Position numbers and translations under genes: made by a program | In this document: positions 1 through 7,206 of the stretch, piece after piece | Layout: the number at the start of each line of letters is the position of its first letter | Position numbering within the stretch: the first letter of the stretch is position 1 | DNA from: an uncultured Phycisphaerales bacterium | GTDB taxonomy: Bacteria > Planctomycetota > Phycisphaerae > WQYP01 | Length of the DNA stretch: 9,818 bases | Assembly (NCBI GenBank): GCA_937901265.1 | Contig: CALCHA010000456.1 | Location: forward strand, 1-9,818 | Direction: 5' to 3' | The notes under the pieces: model-generated | What the model saw: the letters and a program-made list of their open reading frames with translations, nothing else | Told to the model about the DNA's origin: nothing | Databases searched by the model: none

Positions 1-594
1 GACGAATCCTTCTATACCCCCCCACCGCCGCAAAACCCGCGCTCCGGCTACCTCGTCGTCTCCGCACTCGTGGGCTACAAGCGCATTGACCTGCCCATCC
101 TCGCCCTGCGCGACACGCCCAACCGCCCCCTTACCATCATCGGCGCAGGCCCCGAAGAACCCAAACTCCGTGCGCTCGCCGCCAACGCCCCCCACATTCA
201 GTTCCTCGGCCGGGCCTCCGACGAGATCGTCCGCCACCACTACCAGCACGCCAACGCCTTTCTTTTCCCCGGCGAAGAGGACTTCGGACTCACCCCCGTT
301 GAAGCCCAGGCCTGCGGCACCCCGGTCATCGCCTATGCCGCCGGCGGCGCCACCGAAACAATCCTCGACCCCGCCCACGCACAAGCCCCGACCGGCCTGT
401 TCTTCCCTGAACAGTCCGCCGCGTCCCTCCGTGCCGCGCTCGACCGCTTCGAACAAACCCGCCCTCTCTTCACCCCCCAGGCCGCCCGCCAGAACGCCCT
501 CCACTTCACCTGGACCCGCTTTCGCACCCAGGTCGCCGCCATCGTCGAGCAGTACACCACGGGAAAACAGCACACTCCCGACACGCTTGTCTGA
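1..594 (+). CDS. GT4-family glycosyltransferase (WbaZ/mannosyltransferase-like), C-terminal part
   Basis: The reading frame is open from base 1 and ends at TGA 592-594, so 197 residues of the C-terminal half are present and the true start lies upstream; the in-frame GTG at 70 sits inside the conserved 'YLVVSAL' strand and is not a start. What is seen is a typical GT-B C-terminal domain: 'GYLVVSAL' then 'YKRIDL' (codons 16-29), the nucleotide-sugar binding turn 'IIGAGPE', 'IQFLGRASDE', and the EX7E retaining-transferase motif in 'GEEDFGLTPVEA', where the two glutamates are about codons 93 and 101. 'GGATETIL' follows. Such enzymes move a sugar, often mannose, from a nucleotide or lipid donor during polysaccharide or O-antigen assembly at the inner membrane. 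The sugar and acceptor cannot be read from sequence. The family usually has 'SALVPYKR'; here the proline is glycine. xylB starts 41 bp downstream, so the two may be cotranscribed. Confidence 0.9.
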   Translation, partial: DESFYTPPPPQNPRSGYLVVSALVGYKRIDLPILALRDTPNRPLTIIGAGPEEPKLRALAANAPHIQFLGRASDEIVRHHYQHANAFLFPGEEDFGLTPVEAQACGTPVIAYAAGGATETILDPAHAQAPTGLFFPEQSAASLRAALDRFEQTRPLFTPQAARQNALHFTWTRFRTQVAAIVEQYTTGKQHTPDTLV

Positions 595-623
595 GCGCTT
601 CTCGACGCCCCCCCAGCCTCCCA

Positions 624-628
624 CAGGA
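624..628 (+). promoter_or_regulatory. Ribosome binding site of the sugar kinase
   Basis: An AGGAG core lies seven bases ahead of ATG 636, inside 'CACAGGAGCTACCC'. It supports this ATG as the start; the protein also begins directly with the FGGY phosphate-binding strand 'FLGIDIGTSGTKA', leaving no room for a longer N-terminus. Confidence 0.7.
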
Positions 629-635
629 GCTACCC

Positions 636-2165
636 ATGACCTTCCTCGGCATCGACATCGGCACCTCTGGCACCAAGGCCCTCCTCCTCCACCCCTCCGG
701 CAAAATCCTCGCCACCGCCGAAGCCCCCCACACCCTCCTCACCCCCAAACCCGGCTGGACCGAACAACATCCCGATGGCCCGGGCGGCTGGTTCCCCGCG
801 CTCATCGCTGCCACCCGCAAAGTCCTCGCCACCGCCAAACGCCACCCCCCTGTGACCGCCATCGGCCTCTCGGGTCAGATGCACGGCTCGGTCTTCCTCG
901 ACAAATCGGGCCGCGTCCTTCGGCCAGCGCTCCTCTGGAACGACCAGCGCACCGCTTCCCAATGCCGCGAGATTGAAGCTGCCGCCGGTGGCCGCGAGGC
1001 GCTCATCCAGCAAGTCTCCAACCCCGCCCTCACCGGCTTTCAAGCTCCCAAGATCCTCTGGCTGCGCGCCAATGAACCTCGGCGCTTCGCCCGATGCGCC
1101 CACGTCCTGCTCCCCAAAGACTACATCCGCTTTCGCCTCACCCACACCTACGCCACCGACCTCTCCGACGCCTCCGGCACGCTGCTCCTCGACGTCAAAA
1201 ACCGCCGCTACCACCAGGGTCTCCTCGCCGCCCTGGATCTCGACCCCGCCCTGCTTCCGGCGCTCTTTGAGTCCCACGAAGTCACGGGCCAGCTCACCGC
1301 GGAAGCCGCCGCCCTCCTTGGCCTGCCCGCCGGCATCCCGGTCGTTGCCGGCGCGGGCGATCAGGCCGCCGGCGCCGTCGGGGCCGGCGTCGTCTCGCCG
1401 GGACTTCTTTCGGCCACCATGGGCACCTCCGGGGTCCTCTTCGCGGCCTCGGCCGCACCCCTCACCGATCCCCAGGGCCGCGTCCACACCATGTGCCACG
1501 CCCTGCCCAACACCTGGTGCACGTTCGGCTGCATGCTCGCCGCGGGGGGCTCGCTGCAATGGTTCCGCAACACCTTCTTCAGCGCCGAACTCGCCGCCCT
1601 TTCGCGATCCAAAAAAGACCCTGGCTCCCTCTACCCGCACATCCTCGCCCTCGCCGCCGCCGCTCCCCCGGGCTCGGAGGGCCTGCGCTTCCTCCCCTAC
1701 CTCACGGGGGAGCGCTGCCCGCATCCCGACCCCGACGCGCGCGGTGCGTTCATCGGCCTCACCCCGCGGCACACGCTCGCCCACCTCAGCCGCAGCGTCG
1801 TGGAAGGCGTCACCTTCGCGATGAAGGAGCAGGTCGACATCTTCCGGCAGATGGGCATCCCCATCGCGGAAATCCGCGCCGGCGGCGGCGGCGCCCGCTC
1901 GGCTTTCTGGCGACAACTGCAGGCCGATATGTACGATGCACCTATCACCACCATCAACGCCGCTGAAGGCGCTGCCCTCGGTGCCGCCCTGCTCGCCGCC
2001 GTGGGCACAAACGCCTACCCCTCCGTTCAAGCCGCCTGCAAGGATCTCATCAGCGTGCAAACCCGCCAGAAACCGGCCACCCGATCCGTTCGCCTGTACG
2101 CCTCGCTCTACCCCTCCTACGCGGCCCTTTACCCCGCGTTGAAAGGCCACTTCCCACGCGCTTAG
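636..2165 (+). CDS. xylB: Xylulokinase-like FGGY sugar kinase
   Basis: The 509-residue product is a complete FGGY carbohydrate kinase, slightly longer than E. coli XylB (484). It would transfer phosphate from ATP to D-xylulose in the cytoplasm, feeding the pentose phosphate pathway. Visible features are the N-terminal ATP loop 'GIDIGTSGTKA' (5-15), the xylulose-binding stretch 'GLSGQMHG' (77-84), 'LLWNDQRT' (99-106), 'LLPKDYIRFRLT' (158-169), and 'GAGDQAAGAVG' (239-249), whose D242 matches the catalytic base. 'MGTSG' (262-266), 'LPYLTGERCPHPDPDARG' (353-370) and the second FGGY signature region 'AGGGGARSAFWRQLQADM' (415-432) follow. The motif set favours xylulokinase over glycerol or ribulose kinase, but no xylose isomerase gene is in view, so the substrate is inferred. 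Codons strongly favour C in third position (Leu CTC, Ala GCC). The stop overlaps the stop of the facing gene by 4 bp. Confidence 0.9.
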   Translation: MTFLGIDIGTSGTKALLLHPSGKILATAEAPHTLLTPKPGWTEQHPDGPGGWFPALIAATRKVLATAKRHPPVTAIGLSGQMHGSVFLDKSGRVLRPALLWNDQRTASQCREIEAAAGGREALIQQVSNPALTGFQAPKILWLRANEPRRFARCAHVLLPKDYIRFRLTHTYATDLSDASGTLLLDVKNRRYHQGLLAALDLDPALLPALFESHEVTGQLTAEAAALLGLPAGIPVVAGAGDQAAGAVGAGVVSPGLLSATMGTSGVLFAASAAPLTDPQGRVHTMCHALPNTWCTFGCMLAAGGSLQWFRNTFFSAELAALSRSKKDPGSLYPHILALAAAAPPGSEGLRFLPYLTGERCPHPDPDARGAFIGLTPRHTLAHLSRSVVEGVTFAMKEQVDIFRQMGIPIAEIRAGGGGARSAFWRQLQADMYDAPITTINAAEGAALGAALLAAVGTNAYPSVQAACKDLISVQTRQKPATRSVRLYASLYPSYAALYPALKGHFPRA

Positions 2166-4459
2166 GGGGCACCGAGAAGGACCACGTCCGCCCTGCGTGC
2201 TTCCGGCGTCACCTTCAGCCCCGTCACCTTGCCTCCTTCCACGTGCCCCTCCACCGTCGTGTGGTAGGGCGCGTGCAACTTGAAGTCCGCCACCCACTCC
2301 GTCGGCCACGCCGGCAGCAACTGGATCCGTTTGCCATCGCACTGCATCAGCATCAACTGCAGCGTGATCATGCCATCCCCGCCGTTGTCCAGATCAGGAA
2401 TCCAGTCATGCGCGGGCTTCCAGAACCAGCGAAACCGCTGGGCGCCATAATTGGTGAACTCGGCCACCGCCGCCTTCTGCGCGACGGCCGTCAGTCCGAG
2501 CACGGCCGCCTGGGTTCCATCCTGCCCCCAGCAGGTATCCTGAGGCGAACGCCGCGCCGCAAAGGTATCGCGCGCCAATTGCAGGTTGGGTTTGCCCACC
2601 CCATACAAGCGATAGGGAAAAGCGACATACAGCTCCGGATTCTCCGAGTTACTCGTGGGGCCATAGGTCTCCGCCGGCAGGATTGTCGGCGTTCCGTCCG
2701 GATCGCCCTTCCCCAGCGGCGGCACTTTGCCGCGGGCAGTTTTGCCCAACGGAATCGGCGGCAGCTCGCTGAGCAGTTTCGCCCATGCGTTCCGCTGACC
2801 GGCCGAAGTGAGTTCCTCGGGTAGCGCCAAAAGCCGCGGCAGGAGGGCCATCAGCCCCGCAATGTCCGGGGTCGGATACACGGCCACAAGCTGGTAAGTC
2901 TCCAGCGACTGCGCCGGTGCCAGCCGCAGCTTGCCATCGGCCCCCAGCGGGTAGTGCCGGGCATAAAAGGTCACGATCGGATCGGCAAAGGGAACCAGCG
3001 ATTGCCGCGCGAAGGAAGCATCCTGTGTCGCGTCATAGACGTCGAGCATCTGGGCGATGACTTCCAGCGACCCCTGCACGTGATACCGCTGCCAGCGGCT
3101 CTGAATTTCATTCGTGGGGTTGTTGACTCCGAAATCGGCGAGCCGGGGCAGGCCCCAGAAGTACATGGTTTCGGGAAAATGCGCCCCCGCGTGGTGGTCG
3201 TAAATCTCGGTCCGGTCCGTCGCGAGGGGCAGCGCGCGGAGGTACATGTCGAACCAGGGCTTCATCAGGTCGAGGTCCCCGGTCGCCACGAGCGGCCAAT
3301 AGATCAGCCGGTTGTTCTGGTTCCAGTAACATTCGCCCCAGGCGCGATAGTCGGGGTCATGCTCGGCGTTGGTTTGCCGGGTACCGGCGGGCAGGTCGTG
3401 CCCGACCGTGAAGAGGCCGCCGTTGAATTTCACCGGAAGCTGTCCGCGCGAGGAGCAGGCGACCATGTAGCGTTGGATCAGGTAACCCTGGGAAACTTTT
3501 TCCGCGTCAGGGGTGCCGGCGAGACGCACCCAGCTGCGGTTCCAGAATTCCCCCCACCACTGTTCATGCGCCGAGCGCGCCGCGGCCAGGTCGACGCGGT
3601 CCGTTTCTTGGATCAGCGCCTCCAGGCCGCTGCGCCACGCCGCTGGCGAAGGACAATTTTCTTTCCCCAGAGCGACGACGTCCAACCGCACATCTCTTGT
3701 GGCAGCCACGGATTGCAGCGTCTTTTCGTCGCGGGCCACCAGGCCCGGCCCGAGCAGTGCCGCCCCGAAACTTCGATGCAGCAGCGGGTCGGGATGTTTG
3801 GCCAGGACCGCCTCGAGATGTTCCTGCCGCAGGACGTAGGGGTAGAGGCTGTCGGGGTTGAAATGGCACCACGCGATGCGATCGCTGCTCGGCGGAAAGA
3901 GGATGTCCGGCGCCGCGCTGGGCTCCTTCTGGCCGGAGGCCGTCTGCGGGTCGGTTTCGCCCGGCCAGCCGTCGTTAAAGGGTTGCGTCTTTCGCCAGTC
4001 CTCGAGGTCCGCCTGCACCCGAGTCGGCTGCGCGAGATGCCCCTCGACATGGAGGACCGGGCGGTTGGCGTCCACCCAGACCCGCAGCAGATTGCCCGCG
4101 CTGCTGAGTTCCAGAGTCGCATTGCCCGGATGAAGGACCTGGCGAAAATCCGCTGCCGCTGCGAAGGGGTTGGGCGAAAGCCGGATGCGTATTCGGCCCA
4201 GCTTGATGAGCTTGCCGGTCTCGGTGAAGGCGTCGGCCTTGGCCAGCAGCAGGACGAGGTCGCCGGAGGGGTCCGTCCAGACATTGGCGGCGAGGTCGCC
4301 GTTGCCGATGGGCATGGAGTCGTTTTCGCTTGCGCCCAGGGAACTCCATACGACGTCGGTACCGGCCTGATCCTCCGCGGTGCGAGGGGTCGTTACCTGC
4401 GCTCGCAGGGGCGACGCGAGGAGCAGGCAGAGGAGGGGGGCAACGAGTGATGGGCGCAT
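2162..4459 (-). CDS. Secreted DUF5703/GH95-like glycoside hydrolase-related protein
   Basis: A 765-residue exported protein. Residues 1-20 form a signal peptide ending 'LRA', with likely cleavage before Q21. The N-terminal domain carries 'SMPIGNGDLAANVW' (48-61) and 'KLGRIRIRLSPNPF' (86-99), the pattern of DUF5703 proteins. Next come 'WWGEFWNRSW' (301-310), 'WNQNNRLIYWP' (379-389), 'HFPETMYFWG' (427-436), 'NGGDGMITLQLMLMQ' (692-706) and a C-terminal 'QLLPAWPTEW' strand segment (713-722). This order resembles the (alpha/alpha)6 catalytic barrel and closing beta domain of GH95 alpha-L-fucosidases/galactosidases, so a role in extracellular or periplasmic polysaccharide breakdown is likely; the substrate is unknown. 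E430 and D695 are candidate acid/base residues by position only. ATG 4459 is preferred because a GAGGA box sits 8 bases upstream and the signal peptide begins directly there. The neighbouring sugar kinase agrees with a carbohydrate role. Confidence 0.85.
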   Translation of the reverse strand: MRPSLVAPLLCLLLASPLRAQVTTPRTAEDQAGTDVVWSSLGASENDSMPIGNGDLAANVWTDPSGDLVLLLAKADAFTETGKLIKLGRIRIRLSPNPFAAAADFRQVLHPGNATLELSSAGNLLRVWVDANRPVLHVEGHLAQPTRVQADLEDWRKTQPFNDGWPGETDPQTASGQKEPSAAPDILFPPSSDRIAWCHFNPDSLYPYVLRQEHLEAVLAKHPDPLLHRSFGAALLGPGLVARDEKTLQSVAATRDVRLDVVALGKENCPSPAAWRSGLEALIQETDRVDLAAARSAHEQWWGEFWNRSWVRLAGTPDAEKVSQGYLIQRYMVACSSRGQLPVKFNGGLFTVGHDLPAGTRQTNAEHDPDYRAWGECYWNQNNRLIYWPLVATGDLDLMKPWFDMYLRALPLATDRTEIYDHHAGAHFPETMYFWGLPRLADFGVNNPTNEIQSRWQRYHVQGSLEVIAQMLDVYDATQDASFARQSLVPFADPIVTFYARHYPLGADGKLRLAPAQSLETYQLVAVYPTPDIAGLMALLPRLLALPEELTSAGQRNAWAKLLSELPPIPLGKTARGKVPPLGKGDPDGTPTILPAETYGPTSNSENPELYVAFPYRLYGVGKPNLQLARDTFAARRSPQDTCWGQDGTQAAVLGLTAVAQKAAVAEFTNYGAQRFRWFWKPAHDWIPDLDNGGDGMITLQLMLMQCDGKRIQLLPAWPTEWVADFKLHAPYHTTVEGHVEGGKVTGLKVTPEARRADVVLLGAP

Positions 4460-4499
4460 GGGTGTTCCTCACAGCGGGGCTTCGTGGATAGCTCGCCAC

Positions 4500-4529
4500 A
4501 GTATGGATGACCCAGGACCAGCGCGGCAA
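4500..4529 (-). promoter_or_regulatory. Candidate promoter for the DUF5703 gene
   Basis: On the minus strand TTGCCG (4529-4524, four of six to TTGACA) is followed after 18 bases by CATACT (4505-4500, four of six to TATAAT). Transcription would begin near 4493, about 34 bases ahead of the ATG at 4459, with the GAGGA ribosome site in between. The match is only moderate and no experiment is implied. Confidence 0.35.
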
Positions 4530-4699
4530 ATGGGGGAAGTCGTCCGCTCGTGGGTAGCGCGGGAGCGGCGGGCCCCACTTTGGCATTTCCTCTCAAGAAC
4601 TTCGTCGAAACTTTCCGATAGCTCCCTCGTGTATCGTTCGAACAACTCGCAAATTCGGGAATTATCGGCGGCGGAGTCATCGCCGGGCCCAGAATAGGC

Positions 4700-4717
4700 G
4701 GTAACGAAGGTAACGAA
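4700..4717 (+). repeat. Tandem 9-bp direct repeat in the 5' leader
   Basis: GGTAACGAA occurs twice with no gap (4700-4708 and 4709-4717), just before the ribosome binding site of the Lys/His-rich gene. It could be an operator, part of the transcript leader, or a chance slippage product; the sequence alone does not decide. Confidence 0.7.
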
Positions 4718-4729
4718 TTCGGAGAATTC
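4715..4729 (+). promoter_or_regulatory. Ribosome binding site enclosed in a small palindrome
   Basis: GAATTC (4715-4720) and GAATTC (4724-4729) flank GGA, so in RNA they can pair into a 6-bp stem with a 3-base loop. The Shine-Dalgarno GGAGA (4721-4725) lies in the loop and the first two bases of the right arm, eight bases before ATG 4734. The stem is A/U-rich and weak, so any control of translation is speculative, but the ribosome site itself fixes the start. Confidence 0.5.
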
Positions 4730-4733
4730 TCAA

Positions 4734-5141
4734 ATGAAAATGTGGCAGAAACTCGCAGCCGCCCTCACCCTCACCGCTGGCCTGATCACCGGCGGCGCCG
4801 CGGTGGAGGCCGCGACGGTCGCCCGGCACCACCCCGCCACCGCCGCGGCCTCGACGACCGTCGCCAAAAAGAAGGCCGCTCCCAAGAAAGTGGTCAAGAA
4901 GAAGGTTGTCCGGAAGCATACCAGGCATGTCGCCCCGGTGAAGAAGACGACCAAGCACGTGGTGCCCGCGAAGAAGGCCGTCAAGCATGTTGCCGCCAAG
5001 AAGCCCGTCGCGCATGTCGCCACGGCCAAGGCGAAGCCGGCGACGCACGTGGTGGCCTCGAAGAAAGCCCCGGTGCACGCCGTCGCGACCAAGGCCAAAC
5101 CGGCCGCCGCCACCTGGAAGCACCACGCCGCCACCGTCTGA
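4734..5141 (+). CDS. Exported Lys/Ala/His-rich decapeptide-repeat protein, function unknown
   Basis: A 135-residue, very basic, low-complexity protein. Residues 1-26 look like a signal peptide: K2 and K6, a hydrophobic stretch about 7-24, and a V-E-A site giving likely cleavage near residue 23-26. Residues 45-61 are a lysine cluster ('KKKAAPKKVVKKK'). From 65 to 122 there is a repeat of about ten residues, H-V-A/V-x-x-K-K-x-x-x: His at 65, 75, 85, 94, 105 and 115, each followed about five residues later by KK or KAK. Its composition resembles bacterial histone H1-like C-terminal tails, which bind DNA, but a signal peptide would place it outside the cytoplasm. There it could bind anionic envelope polymers, metal or external DNA; none of these is shown. 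The start is supported by GGAGA eight bases upstream. It appears monocistronic: divergent gene upstream, strong terminator downstream. Confidence 0.8.
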   Translation: MKMWQKLAAALTLTAGLITGGAAVEAATVARHHPATAAASTTVAKKKAAPKKVVKKKVVRKHTRHVAPVKKTTKHVVPAKKAVKHVAAKKPVAHVATAKAKPATHVVASKKAPVHAVATKAKPAAATWKHHAATV

Positions 5142-5157
5142 GCGCCTCTCCGGTTGA

Positions 5158-5175
5158 GCCGGCTGATTCGCCGGC
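5158..5175 (+). terminator. Small GC hairpin after the Lys/His-rich gene
   Basis: GCCGGC, six-base loop TGATTC, GCCGGC, followed by CATTTGG. The stem is perfect but the T tract is short, so this is a weak terminator or RNA-end stabilising hairpin ahead of the stronger one at 5198. Confidence 0.4.
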
Positions 5176-5197
5176 CATTTGGATCACGAGCCACCAC

Positions 5198-5233
5198 GCG
5201 GCCTCCCCCCCCGGGAGGCCGCCTCGCGTTTTT
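5198..5233 (+). terminator. Strong intrinsic terminator
   Basis: A perfect 10-bp stem, GCGGCCTCCC (5198-5207) with GGGAGGCCGC (5213-5222), closes a CCCCC loop. TTTTT follows at 5229-5233, six bases beyond the stem. ACGCG (5196-5200) and CGCGT (5225-5229) offer an alternative extended pairing that brings the stem right up to the T run. It lies 57 bases after the stop of the Lys/His-rich gene and separates it from the next transcription unit. Confidence 0.75.
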
Positions 5234-5250
5234 GCCCGCGCTCTGTGCTC

Positions 5251-5279
5251 TTCCCCGCGACCAAGTCCGCCTGTATACA
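5251..5279 (+). promoter_or_regulatory. Candidate promoter for the 610-residue secreted protein
   Basis: TATACA (5274-5279) is a good -10 box, with TTCCCC (5251-5256) 17 bases upstream as a poor -35 (three of six). Its position just after a terminator and about 50 bases before the start codon makes it sensible. Confidence 0.4.
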
Positions 5280-5331
5280 TAGTTGACCCGGCGGCAACGT
5301 CGGCATGTCCCGCTTTGAGAGAGGCCTCGCT

Positions 5332-7164
5332 ATGCTCATCCGCAACCCGCTCCCCCGGCTGCTCGCCGCGTTCCTGCTCACCGCCGCGGCCAGCGTTTCC
5401 GCCGCTCCGCCGGAGGTGCTCACGCAGATTCCGGCCGATGCCACCGGCGCGCTGATTGTCCCCAACCTCAAGTCGCTATCGACGAACGTGTCCAACATGG
5501 CCACGCGGCTCAACCTGTCCAACCGCATCGGCATCCCGCTGCCGCCAGACCTTCTGGGGTTTCTCTCGCGCAACCTGGGCATCACCAAGGGGCTCGATCC
5601 CAACGGCTCAGCGGCGTTTGTGATGCTGCACCTCGGGGAGAACCCGATGGCCGGCCCGCCGCCGCTGATTTTGCTGCTGCCGACGACGGATGCGGCGGGG
5701 ATGATGGAGCCCTTCGCGCCGGCGGCCGCGGATGCGGAGCATGTGCAGGAAGTGACGCTGCCGCAGAACAATGACAAGGGTTATGTCGCGGTGATCGACA
5801 ACAAGTTCATCGCATTTGCCAAGGACCATGACGTGCTGGCGGGGTATTTGAAGCGGCCCGACGCGGGCAAAGCGATGACGCTGCCCGCGGGCACGGAGAA
5901 ATCCGTGGAGACCAGCGACGTCTCGCTGTGGCTGAACATGCCGGAGCTGGCGCCGCTGGCGAAAAATGGCCTGGCGAATGTCGCGGAACAGACCTCGGCG
6001 ATGATGGCGATGACCAACGCCAGCCAAAGCGCCTTCTCAGCCGCCTTGCAGCGTCACTTTATCTCCATTTATTTTGACGCATTCCAGGCGGTGGTGCGGG
6101 ATTCCAATGCCAGCCTGATCTCCCTGCGCCTGCCCGACGCGGGGCCGACGCTGTTGTTCTCCGCCTCGCTGAAGCCGGGCTCGCCGACCGCGCAGTTTCT
6201 GGCGCAGCAGATGGGCACGACCGCCCTGACGCTGGAAGGCCTTCCTGGGAATTCCTACCTGATGGCGGCGGCGGGGAACGTTAACGGCGCGGCGCTGGTC
6301 GGGCCGGTGGAGCAGTTCATGAACTCGCTGATGACCGATGACGACATCGCCAACGCCCCGCAGGCGGCGGGTCTCAAAGCGGTGGCGGGCTCCGTGAAGG
6401 AACTGCTGCCGCTGATCAAGGGCATGAAGATGGTGGTTCTCGATCCGCCCAGCGACAGCTCCAAGGGGCTGATCCAGGGCGCGGCGCTGATCGACACGAC
6501 CGATCCGGCGAAATACATGCAGCTGACGATGGAGCAGTATCAGCACGGCGACGCGCTGCAGGAGCTGATGGGGGGCACGGCAGACGTGGTGGTCCATCAA
6601 GTGGCAACGCCCGATGCGCTGACGGTCAAAGGGATCAAATTTGCGAAGGTGCAGGTCACCTACAAGCTGCGTGAAGAAACGCCGGGCAAGCCGCTGGCTC
6701 CCGGCGCGCAGGAGGCGCTGCAGATGATCCAGATGATGTATGGGCCGGAGGGACTGACGAGCTATTTCGGCATCGTGGGCAAGCAGGTGCTGCTGGTGAT
6801 GGGGCCGGACCCGGCGCTGATCGACACGGCGATCACGGCGGCGCAATCCCATGCGGACGGTCTCACGCCGGCGGTGGCGAAAGCACAGGTCCCGGCGGAT
6901 GCGATGGGCGTGGCCTATCTGGCGATTGGCAAGTGGGTGGCGCTGGCCGCGAAGATCGCGGCCCCGCAGATGGCGGATCAGTTTGCCAGCGCGGAGAAGG
7001 CCCCGCCGCTGGTGGTGAGTGTCTCGGCCGGGGACAATCAGTATACGGAGCAGGTGCACCTTCCGCTGCCGGCGCTCAATACGTTCCTGGATCTGGGCAT
7101 GGAGCTTTATCGCACGAGAACAGTTCGTGAGAACTCAGCGAAGCCAGCCAACGAGATGCCGTGA
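5332..7164 (+). CDS. Large secreted protein of unknown function, planctomycete style
   Basis: A 610-residue protein if translation starts at ATG 5332. That start is chosen because GAGAGAGG (5317-5324) lies seven bases upstream and the signal peptide then begins 'MLIRNPLPRLL'; the in-frame ATG at 5305 would add nine residues but has no purine-rich site. Residues 1-24 are a signal peptide ending near 'SVSA', without a lipobox cysteine. The mature part begins 'IPADATGAL' (33-41), then 'LGITKGLDPNGSAAF' (82-96), and alternates hydrophobic strands with Ala/Met/Pro-rich helices to the end. No catalytic motif, transmembrane segment after the signal, or known domain is recognised. The opening recalls a group of planctomycete exported proteins starting 'PADALG' and, more remotely, DUF3352 proteins; this is resemblance from memory only. 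It stands alone: a terminator and promoter lie upstream, and trpC faces it downstream. Confidence 0.85.
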   Translation: MLIRNPLPRLLAAFLLTAAASVSAAPPEVLTQIPADATGALIVPNLKSLSTNVSNMATRLNLSNRIGIPLPPDLLGFLSRNLGITKGLDPNGSAAFVMLHLGENPMAGPPPLILLLPTTDAAGMMEPFAPAAADAEHVQEVTLPQNNDKGYVAVIDNKFIAFAKDHDVLAGYLKRPDAGKAMTLPAGTEKSVETSDVSLWLNMPELAPLAKNGLANVAEQTSAMMAMTNASQSAFSAALQRHFISIYFDAFQAVVRDSNASLISLRLPDAGPTLLFSASLKPGSPTAQFLAQQMGTTALTLEGLPGNSYLMAAAGNVNGAALVGPVEQFMNSLMTDDDIANAPQAAGLKAVAGSVKELLPLIKGMKMVVLDPPSDSSKGLIQGAALIDTTDPAKYMQLTMEQYQHGDALQELMGGTADVVVHQVATPDALTVKGIKFAKVQVTYKLREETPGKPLAPGAQEALQMIQMMYGPEGLTSYFGIVGKQVLLVMGPDPALIDTAITAAQSHADGLTPAVAKAQVPADAMGVAYLAIGKWVALAAKIAAPQMADQFASAEKAPPLVVSVSAGDNQYTEQVHLPLPALNTFLDLGMELYRTRTVRENSAKPANEMP

Positions 7165-7170
7165 TGGGTG

Positions 7171-7194
7171 GCGGCCGGGAGCTGGCGCGTTTTT
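7171..7194 (+). terminator. Possible imperfect terminator of the secreted-protein gene
   Basis: GCGGCC (7171-7176) can pair with GGCGC (7184-7188) with one bulged G, around the loop GGGAGCT, and TTTTT follows at 7190-7194. It begins seven bases after the stop codon. The stem is short, so the call rests mainly on position and the T run. Confidence 0.35.
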
Positions 7195-7206
7195 CGTGAG
7201 AGCCGC

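Noticed and set aside
630..2342. Long minus-strand open frame (570 codons) opposite xylB
   Set aside because: It is a GC-rich antisense shadow: the translation is Gly/Glu/Ala/Arg low-complexity with no motifs, while the plus frame is an intact FGGY kinase.
2954..4450. Plus-strand open frame of 498 codons opposite the DUF5703 gene
   Set aside because: No recognisable domain, no signal peptide or ribosome site, and it lies wholly over a minus-strand gene with a signal peptide and family motifs.
1..4459. A xylose/pentose utilisation operon
   Set aside because: Only a kinase is present; there is no isomerase, transporter or regulator, and the glycosidase-like gene is on the opposite strand.
4483..4491. 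DnaA-box-like CGTGGATAG and the idea that 4460-4733 is a replication origin
   Set aside because: Only seven of nine bases match the box, only one copy was found, there is no AT-rich unwinding element and no dnaA/dnaN/gidA neighbour. The skew reversal is reported separately as an observation.
4380..4697. Small open frames on both strands over the divergent intergenic region
   Set aside because: They overlap the start of the DUF5703 gene and have no ribosome site or coding-like composition; the region is better read as promoter and leader DNA.
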